Positions 9,801-18,191 of a stretch of 64,000 nt of DNA are shown piece by piece; position 1 is the first letter of the stretch; every line of letters begins with the position of its first letter. Location of the stretch: contig CAVWFH010000005.1 in assembly GCA_963754065.1 (NCBI GenBank), positions 1-64,000 of the forward strand. Reading direction: 5' to 3'. The DNA comes from JALORV01 sp963754065. Lineage in GTDB: Bacteria; Pseudomonadota; Gammaproteobacteria; Burkholderiales; Burkholderiaceae_F. The notes beneath the pieces were generated by a model that saw only the letters and a program-made list of their open reading frames with translations, had not been told where the DNA came from and did no database searches. Made by a program: the position numbers and the translations under genes.

Positions 9801-9972
9801 GGGCCTGGCCCGGCACCTCGGTGTAGATGATGACCTGGACGTCCGAAAGGTCGGGCAGTGCGTCGAGCGGCGTGCGCAGGACGGCGATGATGCCGCCGAC
9901 CGTCAGAGCAAGCGTGGCCATGCCGATGAGGAACGGATTGCGGGCCGACCACTCGATGAGTCGTTCAATCAT
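6805..9972 (-). CDS. cusA: Copper/silver efflux RND pump, inner-membrane subunit CusA
   Basis: Proton-driven heavy-metal efflux pump (HME-RND), 1055 residues, normal length. The start IERLIEWSARNPFLIGMATL and the region WTMPIRARIDMLSTGIRTPV match the monovalent-cation (Cu+/Ag+) branch, CusA/SilA, rather than CzcA. Charged residues in the central membrane helices (IAIGEMIDAGVVMVENAHKR) fit the proton relay. It is the last of the cusCBA set; 153 bases separate it from cusB. That gap holds a 7-bp GC-rich hairpin (10042-10058) that could trim transcripts. With CusB and CusC it forms a tripartite channel that exports metal from periplasm and cytoplasm. Confidence 0.95.
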   Translation of the reverse strand: MIERLIEWSARNPFLIGMATLALTVGGIIAVLRTPLDALPDLSDVQVIIYTEVPGQAPQVVEDQVTYPLTTALLSVPHAKVVRGFSFFGASFVYIIFDDGTDLYWARSRVLEYLSVASQRLPPGITPQLGPDATGVGWVYQYVVLAKNRTLAELRTLQDWYLRYQITKAPGVAEVASIGGFVQQYQVVVDPARLRAYGIPLERVSEVIKGSNRDVGGRVVEMAETEYMVRGRGYLRGVEDIENLVLRSAGGTPVRIRDVARVELGPDERRGVAELNGEGEVVSGIVVARHGENALRVIEGVKQRIEELKPGLPEGVEIVTVYDRSELIERAIDTLTDTLLQESIIVALVCTLFLMHLRSSIVVIALLPLGVLFSFICMRMLGINSNIMSLGGIAIAIGEMIDAGVVMVENAHKRLERRGGADADDATRRAIIVDAAKEVGPPLFFSLLIIAVSFLPVFTLEAQEGRLFAPLAYTKTFAMLGGALLSVTLLPMLMVWMIRGHILPEAKNPLNRWLIAAYRPLIRWVLHWRWATVALAGLAMLATWWPASRLGAEFMPTLNEGTIFYMPTSLPGMSVTKATELVQLQNKIIKSFPEVDSVIGKAGRAATATDPAPLEMFETVINLKPESQWRPGMTLEKLTAEMDKALQFPGVANSWTMPIRARIDMLSTGIRTPVGIKVFGSNLAEMERVARAIESAVKSVPGTASAYAERLVGGYYLDIEPDREALARLGVNVGDLQDVVATALGGEVLTTTVEGRARFGVIVRYPRDARSDPQAIEREVLVPIESEMGKPARMVPLGQVAAVRIAQGPPVIRTENALLSAYIYVDIRDRDIGGYVKAAQQAVRENVDFPPGMYITWSGQFEYLDRAVDKLKLVVPLTLVIIFVLLFLSLKRASDTLIVMLSVPFSLVGGIWFLWALGYNMSVAVAVGFIALAGVAAETGVVMIVYLNHAWEEVKEQCRAAGRRPSLAELHGAVTAGAVERVRPKVMTVVTTIAALVPIMWIDGTGSEVMRRIAAPMVGGMVSSTILTLIVIPAIYMLVKSREIDRLAGPVPSVA

Positions 9973-10125
9973 TGGGCGCTCGCGCTCGGTGTACGCGACT
10001 CTTCGAGTCGCACGTGCACCTCGCGCGCTAGGAAGTGCGCACCGCTCCTTCGGAGCGGCCGTGCGGGCGGCGCGAGAAGAACAGCACGCAAAGGCAGGGA
10101 GGCGTCGTCGCGAGTCATGTCCGCC

Positions 10126-11703
10126 TCAGTGCTTGCGCGCGTCGGACTTCTGCGCGGCCGGCTTGGACGTGGCGCCGGAGGCGGGTTCGATCTTCGTGAC
10201 GACCCACTCGCCGGGCTTGCGCTCGACGAACTCGAAGCGGATCGGGCTGCCGGGCTTGACCGTCCGGGCGATCGCGTCGTTGGCCGGCACGAACTCCATT
10301 GTCATCTTCGGCCACTTGAGCGTGGGCACTGGATCGTGCGTGATCATCATTGCTCCGGTCTTCGCGTCGACGTCGTCGAGAACCCCGGTCGCGGCATGGC
10401 CGATGCCGCCGGTGTTCGCGCTCGCGTTCATGCCGCCGAGTGCTGCCTTCAGGTTGCTTTCGGCGTCGATCAGGAAGTTCGCCCGCGTCACCACGGATTC
10501 GCCGTCCTTCACGCCGGACAGCACTTCGACCACGCCGCCGCCGCGCGCCCCCAGCTTCACTTCACGCGGTTCGAAACGGCCTTCGCCGAGCGCGATCAGC
10601 ACGGTCTGGCGGGCACCGCTGTCGATCACCGCGGAGTCAGGCACGACCAGCACGTCGCGTGCGGAGCCACCGCTAATCTGCACCGCGCCGTACATCCCCG
10701 GCTTGAGCATTCCGTCGGCGTTGGCCAGTTCGACGCGGACGCGTGCCGTGCGGGTCTCGGTATTCAGCGTCGGGTAAATGAAGGTCACCTGTCCCGGGAA
10801 CGTGCGGTCCGGGTAGGCATCGACGCGCAGCGTGGCCTTCGCTCCTCGCTTCACGAGGGCAAGGTCCTGCTCGAACACGTCGCCGATCATCCAGACGGTG
10901 CCGAGATTGGCGATCCTGAAGAGTGCCTCGCCCGGCATGAAACGCATGCCGGCCACCGGCGGATCCTTGACGATGACGCCGGACGCCGGCGCGCTCAACG
11001 TCAGCGTGCGCCGCGGTTCCCCGGATTCGCGCAACCGGGCGATCTGCTGCTCGCTGATGTCCCAGTTGCGCAGTCGCTCGAGCGCCGCATCGGCCAGTTG
11101 CCGCACGCCTTGCTGCGCCTCGGTACCGGACGACGCCATGGCGCCGGTGGCGCGAAACGCAATCAGGTACTCACGCTGCGCAGAAACGAGTTCAGGGCTG
11201 TAAACCTCTGCGAGTGGCTGTCCGCGGGCGACGGCCTGCCCCGTCGTGTTGACATGGAGTTTCTCGATCCAGCCTTCGAACTTCGGCGCGACGGTGTATT
11301 GCCCGCGTTCGTCGACTTCGATCGTGCCGACGGCACGCACTTCGCGCCCCAGCGCGCGACGGACCGCCGGTTCCACGCGCACGCCCAGCGACTGGATCCG
11401 ATCGGCGCTGACCTTGACCGTCCTGCTCCCGGCCTCCTCGCCCTCGTACACCGGGATGTAGTCCATCCCCATCGGGTCCTTCTTCGGCACCGGCGACGTA
11501 TCGGGCAGCCCCATCGGATTGCGGTAGTAGAGCAATTTGCGCTCGCCGGATGATGTCTGCCCCACCGCTCCGGCAGGGGCTGCCGTCGACGCGGTAGCAC
11601 CCGGTTCGGCCGGTCGCGAACCGCTGCGACCCAGCAGGTAGCCCGCACCGAGTCCCGCTGCCACCAGAATCCCTGCCACGACGATGCGCATGCTGGGTTT
11701 CAT
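10126..11703 (-). CDS. cusB: Copper/silver efflux periplasmic adaptor CusB with HMBD and CusF-like domains
   Basis: Membrane-fusion subunit of the Cus pump, 525 residues, longer than E. coli CusB. An N-terminal membrane anchor (IVVAGILVAAGLGAGYLLG) is followed by a heavy-metal-binding segment LYYRNPMGLPDTSPVPKKDP and MGMDYIPVY, rich in Met. Barrel-sandwich and helical-hairpin parts follow (about 90-400). The C-terminus after residue ~440 is a CusF-like copper-binding domain with PTLKWPKMTMEFVP, whose Trp and two Met match the CusF Cu(I) site. The start codon overlaps the cusC stop by four bases (ATGA), implying translational coupling. Confidence 0.93.
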   Translation of the reverse strand: MKPSMRIVVAGILVAAGLGAGYLLGRSGSRPAEPGATASTAAPAGAVGQTSSGERKLLYYRNPMGLPDTSPVPKKDPMGMDYIPVYEGEEAGSRTVKVSADRIQSLGVRVEPAVRRALGREVRAVGTIEVDERGQYTVAPKFEGWIEKLHVNTTGQAVARGQPLAEVYSPELVSAQREYLIAFRATGAMASSGTEAQQGVRQLADAALERLRNWDISEQQIARLRESGEPRRTLTLSAPASGVIVKDPPVAGMRFMPGEALFRIANLGTVWMIGDVFEQDLALVKRGAKATLRVDAYPDRTFPGQVTFIYPTLNTETRTARVRVELANADGMLKPGMYGAVQISGGSARDVLVVPDSAVIDSGARQTVLIALGEGRFEPREVKLGARGGGVVEVLSGVKDGESVVTRANFLIDAESNLKAALGGMNASANTGGIGHAATGVLDDVDAKTGAMMITHDPVPTLKWPKMTMEFVPANDAIARTVKPGSPIRFEFVERKPGEWVVTKIEPASGATSKPAAQKSDARKH

Positions 11704-12986
11704 AGATCCTCTCCCACGATGCGTTCGATCTCGGCGAGGCGCATCTGCTGGTCAAGCTCGATCCTCAGCAGGTCGAGCCGGGTGCGCCGGACCTGCCGCT
11801 GCGCATCGAGCAGCGTGGCAAAGTCGACGCGGCCGGTCTGGTAGCTCGCGAGCGCCGATTCGAACGTCAGTTCGACCTGCGGCAGCAGCGTGGACCGGAA
11901 GATCTCGCCCTGCTCTCGCAGCGCATCCAGCGATGCCCAGTTCTGGCCCAGTTCGGACTGCAGCTGCGCAACGTTCGCTTCACGTCGCGCGGCGGCCGCG
12001 CCGCTCATCGCTTGAGCTTCGTTGACGTTGGCCTGGATGATGTCGCGCTGCCACGGAATGCTGATTTCCAGCATCACTTCGTAGTCGGTGAGCCGCGTTC
12101 CCTTCTGGATCACGCCGAGGCCAACACCGAGATCCGGAACACCACTGGCCCGCATCAGTTCGGCGTTGCGCTCCGCCGCCGTGATCTGCGCCGCATTCAT
12201 CGCCAGGGTCGGACTGCGCGCACCGGCATCGCGCACAAGAGCCGCGAAGTCGAGTGCGCGCGCCGGTATGGGCCTCAGCTCGCGCGGGTCAGCCAGCGGC
12301 GCATCCGCCGGGCGCGCCATCACGCCGTTCAGTCGCGCGGCAGCCTGCCGGCGCTCCGAACCGAGCATGACGAGGTCGGTCCGCAGCGTCGTCAGTTCGG
12401 TCTGGGCCTTGATGACATCCTGCTGCGGAGCGAGTCCGCTGCCGTAACGGGCACGTGCGACCTGCTCGAGGTCGCCCATCAGCGCACGCAGATTTTCGGT
12501 CACCCGCTGGGCCTGGGCGGCGTACCAGTACTGGCCGTAGGCGACCTTCGCACGCATGCGAATCTCGGCAAGCGTGGCGCCGCGGCGGGCATCGGCGACC
12601 GAAGCATCGGCGGCGGCAATTCCGCGCCGCAGTTCACGCTTGTCTCCGAGCGGAAACATCTGCCGCATCGAATAGCGTGTGTTGCCTGCATTGGCCGGCG
12701 ACAGCGTGGGTTCGCTGAACGGAATGTCGCGCAACTCCATCTGGAGGATCGGATCCGGCAACGCGCCGCTGCCACGCTGTCGCAGCTGGGCGGCCTCCGC
12801 CTCATGGGACATGGCGCGCAATTCGGGATTGCGCGTCTCGACAAAAGCCAGCACACCCTTGAGGCTGGCTCCCAGCTCGGCCTCGCCAGTCGCCGGCGAT
12901 GGCTGCTGGGCCAGCACGCAGCCGAGTGCGCCGAACTGGGCGGCGAGCACCGCCGGCAGACAGAAGTACAGAGTAGGTCGTTGCAC
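11700..12986 (-). CDS. cusC: TolC/CusC family outer-membrane efflux channel
   Basis: Outer-membrane factor of the Cus system, 428 residues. An N-terminal signal peptide (LPAVLAAQFGALGCVLAQQ) is followed by the two OEP repeats typical of TolC-like trimers, rich in long helices (e.g. VKIAQ-like heptads in AQTELTTLRTDLVMLGSERR). The motif ALPDPILQMELRDIPFSEP near residue 75 is typical of heavy-metal OMFs. It is the first pump gene and overlaps cusB by four bases. A Cys at position 23 might act as a lipobox cysteine, but LGCV is a weak match. Confidence 0.9.
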   Translation of the reverse strand: MQRPTLYFCLPAVLAAQFGALGCVLAQQPSPATGEAELGASLKGVLAFVETRNPELRAMSHEAEAAQLRQRGSGALPDPILQMELRDIPFSEPTLSPANAGNTRYSMRQMFPLGDKRELRRGIAAADASVADARRGATLAEIRMRAKVAYGQYWYAAQAQRVTENLRALMGDLEQVARARYGSGLAPQQDVIKAQTELTTLRTDLVMLGSERRQAAARLNGVMARPADAPLADPRELRPIPARALDFAALVRDAGARSPTLAMNAAQITAAERNAELMRASGVPDLGVGLGVIQKGTRLTDYEVMLEISIPWQRDIIQANVNEAQAMSGAAAARREANVAQLQSELGQNWASLDALREQGEIFRSTLLPQVELTFESALASYQTGRVDFATLLDAQRQVRRTRLDLLRIELDQQMRLAEIERIVGEDL

Positions 12987-13069
12987 GGAAACCTCCGGTC
13001 ATGACAGGGCGCGCGCAGTCACGCACGCCAGCCTTCAATGCGCACGTCGTCGTGCGCCGACCGGAAGGT

Positions 13070-13495
13070 CTAGAGCAGGAGCCGAGACAGCCGCGCGTAG
13101 AGCGGCGTCGGAGGAGATTCGCCTGCAGCGACGTCGGCACCGTGGGTGCCGCTGTCTACGGGGACCGTCATGCGCAGGAACACCGGTACCGCCGCCACGC
13201 AAGCGGAAGGAACATCGCCGGCGCGGGTTTGCGCGGCAGGGTCGTCCTGCGGGCAGTGCGCCGCGGCTGCGGGCTCGCCCGACGGTGTTGCCTCGGCGGC
13301 GCCGGCCTCGTGTGGACAGGGTGCCTCGGCAGTCTGCGTCACCGCCGCAGGAGGCGGAGCCTTCACGATGCATTGGCCCATTGCAGCCAATGCGTTGCTC
13401 GCCACCAGCACCATCGCGAACAGCGCCGCCGCACCGCGCGCGCTGCGGCGGACGGACATGCGGTTGCGCGCTCGGCGCAGGGGTCGGTTCAGCAT
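13070..13495 (-). CDS. Small exported Cys/His-containing protein of the copper locus, unknown function
   Basis: Unrecognised 141-residue protein. A basic N-terminus (NRPLRRARNR, SVRRSARG) and the hydrophobic stretch AAALFAMVLVASNALAAMG look like an export signal; mature scattered Cys and His residues (MGQCIVK, APCPHEAG, AAHCPQDD, SACVAAV) could bind metal or form disulfides. The rest is Ala/Pro-rich and low-complexity. It stands between the CusF-like gene and cusC, behind a palindrome that may be an operator, so a role in copper sensing or buffering is plausible but unproven. The exact start is uncertain; Met13 is an alternative. Confidence 0.6.
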   Translation of the reverse strand: MLNRPLRRARNRMSVRRSARGAAALFAMVLVASNALAAMGQCIVKAPPPAAVTQTAEAPCPHEAGAAEATPSGEPAAAAHCPQDDPAAQTRAGDVPSACVAAVPVFLRMTVPVDSGTHGADVAAGESPPTPLYARLSRLLL

Positions 13496-13531
13496 CGTCG
13501 CGGCAGTATTGGCAAGGCTTGCAGCTTACGC

Positions 13532-13545
13532 TTGACCCGGGTCAA
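13532..13545 (-). promoter_or_regulatory. 14-bp palindrome TTGACCCGGGTCAA, possible metal-regulator operator
   Basis: A perfect palindrome 37 bases upstream of the small Cys protein gene and thus of the cusCBA run. Its TTGACC half could act as a -35 element, and MerR-type copper regulators bind dyads at such positions; the spacing to a good -10 is not clear, so this is a candidate only. Confidence 0.4.
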
Positions 13546-13576
13546 CGATGCATCGCGGACGGGCGCCGCAATCGGG

Positions 13577-13912
13577 CTATTTCACTGCCTCGATCCGGGT
13601 GATCACCAGGTCTTCGCCCGACTTCTCGAGTGCAAAGCGGACCTTGTCGCCTTCCTTGAGCGGCGCCAGCTGCTTTGCGTCCTTCACCGCAAACGCCATC
13701 GTCATCGGCGGCATGTCGAACGCCTTGAGCGGCCCATGAGCCAGCGTGACCCGGCGCGTTTCCTTGTTCACGCGACGCACCTGTCCCTCATACATCTCGC
13801 TGCTCGCCTTGGCCGCCGGCGCGCCATGCGCGTGTGGCGCCGGAGCCTGCGCAAAGGCGGGCGTGGCCAGTGCAAGCCCCAGCAGAATCACCGAAAACCA
13901 TCCTGACTTCAT
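13577..13912 (-). CDS. CusF-like periplasmic copper-binding protein
   Basis: Small periplasmic metallochaperone of 111 residues. A signal peptide (KSGWFSVILLGLALATPAFA) is followed by a short His-rich linker (PAPHAHGAP) and a CusF/CopK-type OB fold (EGQVRRVNKETRRVTLAHGP, then AFDMPPMTMAFAV). The His and paired Met residues agree with Cu(I)/Ag(I) ligands of CusF, although the CusF tryptophan is replaced by Phe (FDMPPMTM). The ATG at 13912 has AGGG close upstream; earlier in-frame starts break the signal peptide. It would hand copper to CusB. Confidence 0.85.
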   Translation of the reverse strand: MKSGWFSVILLGLALATPAFAQAPAPHAHGAPAAKASSEMYEGQVRRVNKETRRVTLAHGPLKAFDMPPMTMAFAVKDAKQLAPLKEGDKVRFALEKSGEDLVITRIEAVK

Positions 13913-13982
13913 TCTTGCCCTCATCCCAGTAGTCAACCGCGTGCAGTGTGCCCAGATCATTCGGCACTGGGGACGACTTCGA

Positions 13983-14435
13983 TCAATTCATTCCTGCGGC
14001 CGCACGCTTTGTGTGCACGGCCGGCGACCAGCGGCTCTTGATGTAAGCCAGAGTGGCCAGGATCTCTGTGTCGCTCAGTTGCTGCTCAAATCCCGGCATG
14101 TCGGACTGGTAGCCGGCTGGCGCATGCCTGGCGATGCCGTACTTGGTGACTTCGAACAGGACCTCGTCGTCGTGATGCCAGGTGTGCCCGCTGTCATCAT
14201 GCGGCGGCGCCGGCAAGCGGCCCCGCGCATCGCGTGACTGCCAGTTCGGCTGACCCTCCAGCCGCGCGCCATGGCACGACGCACAGTGTTGCTGGTACAG
14301 CGGCTCGCCGCGCGCAACCAACGCAGGATCGGACGCGTCGATCCGCACGGCCCGCGGCCACGCGAACCACCCGACGGCCCCCGCGGCCACGACGAATCCG
14401 CCCACGAGCGTCAGTACCAGGGACTTGCGCATCAT
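13983..14435 (-). CDS. Membrane-anchored monohaem cytochrome c
   Basis: Class I c-type cytochrome, 150 residues. One N-terminal helix (LVLTLVGGFVVAAGAVGWFA) anchors or exports it. A single haem site, QHCASCHGARLEG, is followed by the Met axial-ligand region YQSDMPGFEQQLSDTEI and a C-terminal helix ending YIKSRWSP, normal for the family. Such cytochromes are common in copper-resistance loci, where they may take electrons from oxidised Cu(I) or a multicopper oxidase. First gene of the leftward copper set. Confidence 0.88.
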   Translation of the reverse strand: MMRKSLVLTLVGGFVVAAGAVGWFAWPRAVRIDASDPALVARGEPLYQQHCASCHGARLEGQPNWQSRDARGRLPAPPHDDSGHTWHHDDEVLFEVTKYGIARHAPAGYQSDMPGFEQQLSDTEILATLAYIKSRWSPAVHTKRAAAGMN

Positions 14436-14670
14436 CGATTGTCGTCCGTTGACGTCGGGCAGGGCGGCTGGTTCCGACGCGTCAGTTCACCCCGTGCCGG
14501 TCCAATCTCCAAAAGACCTGTGGGGTTTGAGCAACGCCACCCTGCCCCGCGGCCCGGAACCCGTCGGCCGCCTTGTGCGCCGTCAATGTCCATGAATTCG
14601 TAGTGGTTACCTTGGTTGGTGCCGAATTTCAGCTTCGACACCGATTATCCCAACACAACCCGAGGTCACC

Positions 14671-15288
14671 ATGTTCAAGAAGACACTGATCAGCCTGGCA
14701 CTGGCCGCTGCACTGGCGCCGTGTGTCGCGAGCGCACAGAACGCGATTGCCACCGAAGGGCCGTGGCTGGTGCGTGCGCGCGCCGCCTACATGCTGAATG
14801 ACAACAGCAACGATCCCACGCTGAGCCTCGGCCAGATCGAGGTGCAGGACACCTGGATCCCAGAGTTCGACATCACCTACTTCTTCACCGACAACATTGC
14901 TCTCGAACTGGTGCTGACGTGGCCGCAGAAAATGGACGTCACCCTGGCCGGGAACGATATCGGCTCGGTCAAGGCGCTGCCGCCGACACTGTCGTTGCAG
15001 TACCACTTCACGCCGAACGAGCCGCTGCGGCCCTATGTGGGTATCGGCATCAACTACACGCAGTTCAGCTCCGAAGACTTCACCATCCCCGGCGTCAGCG
15101 TGTCCAACTCCAGCTGGGGTGCTTCCTTGCAGGCCGGGCTCGATTACAGGATCGCGCCGCGCTGGTACCTGAACGCCGACGTGAAGTACATATGGATGGA
15201 CACGGACGTTTCGCTCAACGGCACCCGGCTGACGACGGTGGACATCAATCCCTGGCTGCTGTCGATCGGCATCGGCTATCGCTTCTAG
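14671..15288 (+). CDS. ompW: OmpW family outer-membrane protein
   Basis: Eight-stranded outer-membrane beta-barrel of 205 residues. Signal peptide KKTLISLALAAALAPCVASA is followed by alternating hydrophobic strands (EFDITYFFTDNIALELVLTW, NEPLRPYVGIGINYTQFSSE) and a terminal aromatic residue (IGYRF), the Omp insertion signal. The motif LPPTLSLQYHF is typical of OmpW. Family members pass small hydrophobic molecules and often respond to oxygen and stress regulators. GAGG lies just upstream of the ATG. It is divergent from the cytochrome c gene, sharing about 235 bases of promoter region. Confidence 0.93.
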   Translation: MFKKTLISLALAAALAPCVASAQNAIATEGPWLVRARAAYMLNDNSNDPTLSLGQIEVQDTWIPEFDITYFFTDNIALELVLTWPQKMDVTLAGNDIGSVKALPPTLSLQYHFTPNEPLRPYVGIGINYTQFSSEDFTIPGVSVSNSSWGASLQAGLDYRIAPRWYLNADVKYIWMDTDVSLNGTRLTTVDINPWLLSIGIGYRF

Positions 15289-15303
15289 TACCCCACGTGC
15301 CAG

Positions 15304-15333
15304 GCGGCGGTTCGATAGCGATCGAACCGCCGC
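15304..15333 (+). terminator. 13-bp hairpin after ompW, possible terminator
   Basis: A perfect stem GCGGCGGTTCGAT / ATCGAACCGCCGC with a 4-nt loop starts 15 bases after the ompW stop. No T-tract follows, so it may end transcription with Rho or protect the 3' end. The rest of the 334-base gap before the next gene shows nothing else I can name. Confidence 0.45.
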
Positions 15334-15622
15334 AGCGACGCACTGAGTTCGGAACAGTCGTGTCGCGCTGAACTGCGCGCAGGCAATTGCGCGCCGATTA
15401 TGTGAACGCGCCTTGGCGACCACCGCCCATTGGCCGGTTGCGCAAGGCATAGAGCGGGTTCGCCTGCGACTGACGTTGCCGGATCGGATTTGTCGAGCCG
15501 ATCTTCACGTCGTCGGTGCCGCAAAACCACTATTTCCACTCCCGTCCTTGCGGTCTATTCTGCGAGGCTCGAAGCCGCCCCGCTGGCTCAAGCGCGGCTC
15601 GATCGTCGACGGGGGAAACGAC

Positions 15623-18182
15623 ATGAAACGGTTCACCTTTGCGGTCGCGCTGCTTGCATTGGGCACGGTACTCGGGGTCGCGGCTGTCTCCAGAGACACA
15701 TCGAGCGTAGTTGTCGTCGCGCAGGCCCCGGCGACAGCGCCTGCCCCGACCGCGCCGGGCGCGGGCAGGGACGCGGGCAAGACACAACCCGACGATCCCG
15801 GCTTCTATGCCGGCGAGGCGAACCTGACGCCGTCGGAGCGCGCCGGGCGCGAGATTTGGTACAAGGCCACGGCGGGCAATTCGCGCTTTCACACCTACGT
15901 CTTTCAGCAGCGCGTCAACGTGCTGATCGACTGGTATCGCGTGCTCAATGCCAGCGAGCGCGGTGACCGATTCGCGGCGTGGGGAATCATCAACGACCCG
16001 GGGTGTTGCGTACCAGGGTCGAAGGGCTGTCCCGCCACGAACCTCGAGCAGACCTACGGCTTCGAGTGGTGCCCAGGTGACGAGGAACTGCTTCAATACG
16101 TCGGCAAGGCGGGCTATCGCGATCCGGCCTGCGACTACCAGGAAGCGCCGATCGATCCGGCGGATCCACACCACAAAGCCAAGGACCAGCGCCAGTCGGC
16201 GTGCGATCTCGCCTTTGGGACGTCGACCGGCGCACTGGGATACCGCAAGTTTCCGAACCCCCGCTTCGACAAGGCGCGCTGGCTCAAGGTCAATGGCAGC
16301 CTGGCGAGCTGGGAGGGCTACCGCGGCGTTCTGTCGAAGGACCCGAAGTCGAGCGACGCTGCGCTCAACAGGCTGGCCGACGGTTCGATCGAGCCGCCGT
16401 TCCTGATCGGTACCGCATGCGGCTCGTGCCACATCTCGTTCGATCCGCTGAATCCGCCCAGGGACCCGGCCAATCCGAAGTGGGAAAACCTCAAGGGCGC
16501 ACTGGGCAACCAGTACTCGCGCGTCTCGGAGATTCTGACTTCCGGCATGTCGGGCGCGACGCTCGAGGCACAGATGTTCGCGCATGCGCGGCCCGGAACG
16601 TCCGACACATCGGCCATCCCGACCGATCAGGTGCACAACCCGGGCACGATGAACGCGATCATCAACACGAAGCTGCGGCCTACGTTTACCGGCGAAAGCG
16701 TCAACAAGTGGCGCAAGGTTGCCAACTGCGCCAAGCAGGATGCGAACTGCTGGTGCGAGCCAGGGCGCGACAACAAGTGCTGGCAGCGCAGCACGGCAAC
16801 CGAGACGGTCCATCACATCCTCAAGGGTGGCGAAGATTCGATTGGCGCGCTCGAGGCGATCCAGCGCGTCTATTTCAATATCGGGTCCTGTTCCGAGCAG
16901 TGCTGGCTCAATCACCTGACCGATCTGCGCCAGCTGGATCCGACCGGCCGCAACTTTGGCCAGACGCCGTTCGACATCGGCCAGTGCCGGCGCGACTGTT
17001 CGAACTTCCGCGCGATCGAGGATCGCCTGCCCGGACATCCTCGCCTTCCTGCTGTCGAAGGAGACCGACGCGACCGACCTTGCGGTCGCGCGCGCCAATG
17101 CGTTGCGCGCAACGAATCCCAAAGCCAGCTACACCGCGGCGGACCTGAGGCGCGACCTCGACAAGCAGTTCGGAGAGAACGCCGTCGCGCGCGGGCGCGA
17201 GGTCTTTGCGGCGAACTGTGCCCGTTGCCATTCGTCGATCACCGAAACGCCCGACAACCCCTTCAAGAATCGCGACTTCGGCGCCGCCGGACCCGACGGA
17301 ATGCGATCCGACTGGCTGGGCTCCGATCAGGCCACGCTGGTGACCGAGGTCGGCACCAATCGCTGCCGCGCGCTGCACTCGAATCACATGGCCGGTCATG
17401 TCTGGCAGGAGTACGGCTCGGAGACGCTGCGGACGCGCAAGCCCGATCCGGCCATCAAGGAGCCGCACGACGGCGGACGCGGCTACTACCGCAACATCTC
17501 GCTCGTGTCGCTGTGGGCGCATGCGCCGTTCATGCACAACAACGCGATGGGACCGGAACTCTGCGGCCAGCCGGTGAACAAGGCCAATCAGTTCTACCGT
17601 TCGCCCTACGTCGACGCCGACAAGAAGTCGCTGCCGGCCGACAAGGCTCCGGCCTGCTGGGCCTACGACCCGAGCGTCGAAGGCCGCTTCAAGTTGTACG
17701 TCGCATCGATGAACGAATTGCTGAACCCGGACAAGCGCATTCCCAAGCTCGCGCGCTTCGACAAGGAAGTTCGCATGGCGCTCGGGCCGCGCACCTGGGA
17801 CGGCAAGGAAGAAAAGCAGATCCTCGGATTCACGCTGGTGCTGCCCGCGGGAACGAGCGTCGGCGGTCTGGCGAGTTTCCAGCACAAGGCCTTCGTCAAC
17901 GACCTGATCCTTGCGAAGCTCAAGCCGGACGACCTCGACGCCAGGCTCGTCAAGCAGCTGGGCGAGGCGGAGGGCAAGAAAGTCGCGGCCGATCTGCGCT
18001 CGGTCACGCAGGACATCGCGCAGGATCCGGAGAAACTGGTCGATGCGATCCGGCGCTATCCACGCCTGCTCGAGATCTACAGCTCATGCACCGCAGACAT
18101 CGAGAACCAGGGCCACCCCTTCGGCCAGGGTCTGACGGAGCAGGAGAAGAAGTCGCTGATTGCCTTCCTGGCGACGGTATAG
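15623..18182 (+). CDS. Large dihaem cytochrome c (CcP/MauG-like), frameshifted
   Basis: About 852 residues if one base is removed. Signal peptide FTFAVALLALGTVLGVAAV. Two haem sites are seen: TACGSCHISF (near residue 266) and NCARCHSSIT (near 532). LWAHAPFMHNNAMGPELCG resembles the active-site loop of CcP/MauG/RoxA-type dihaem enzymes. The reading frame breaks at the CCC run 17030-17032: upstream reads FRAIEDRLP, downstream reads DILAFLLSKETDATD in the next frame, so one extra C is present. GGGGGA precedes the ATG. First of five genes spaced 9-15 bases apart. Probably a periplasmic redox enzyme; substrate unknown. The break may be real decay or a sequencing error. Confidence 0.75.
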
Positions 18183-18191
18183 GAGAACGCC

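Noticed and set aside
8392..11553. A 1053-codon open frame on the plus strand across cusA and cusB
   Set aside because: Antisense to two clearly conserved genes; its translation is Arg/His/Asp-rich low-complexity typical of the shadow frame in GC-rich DNA.
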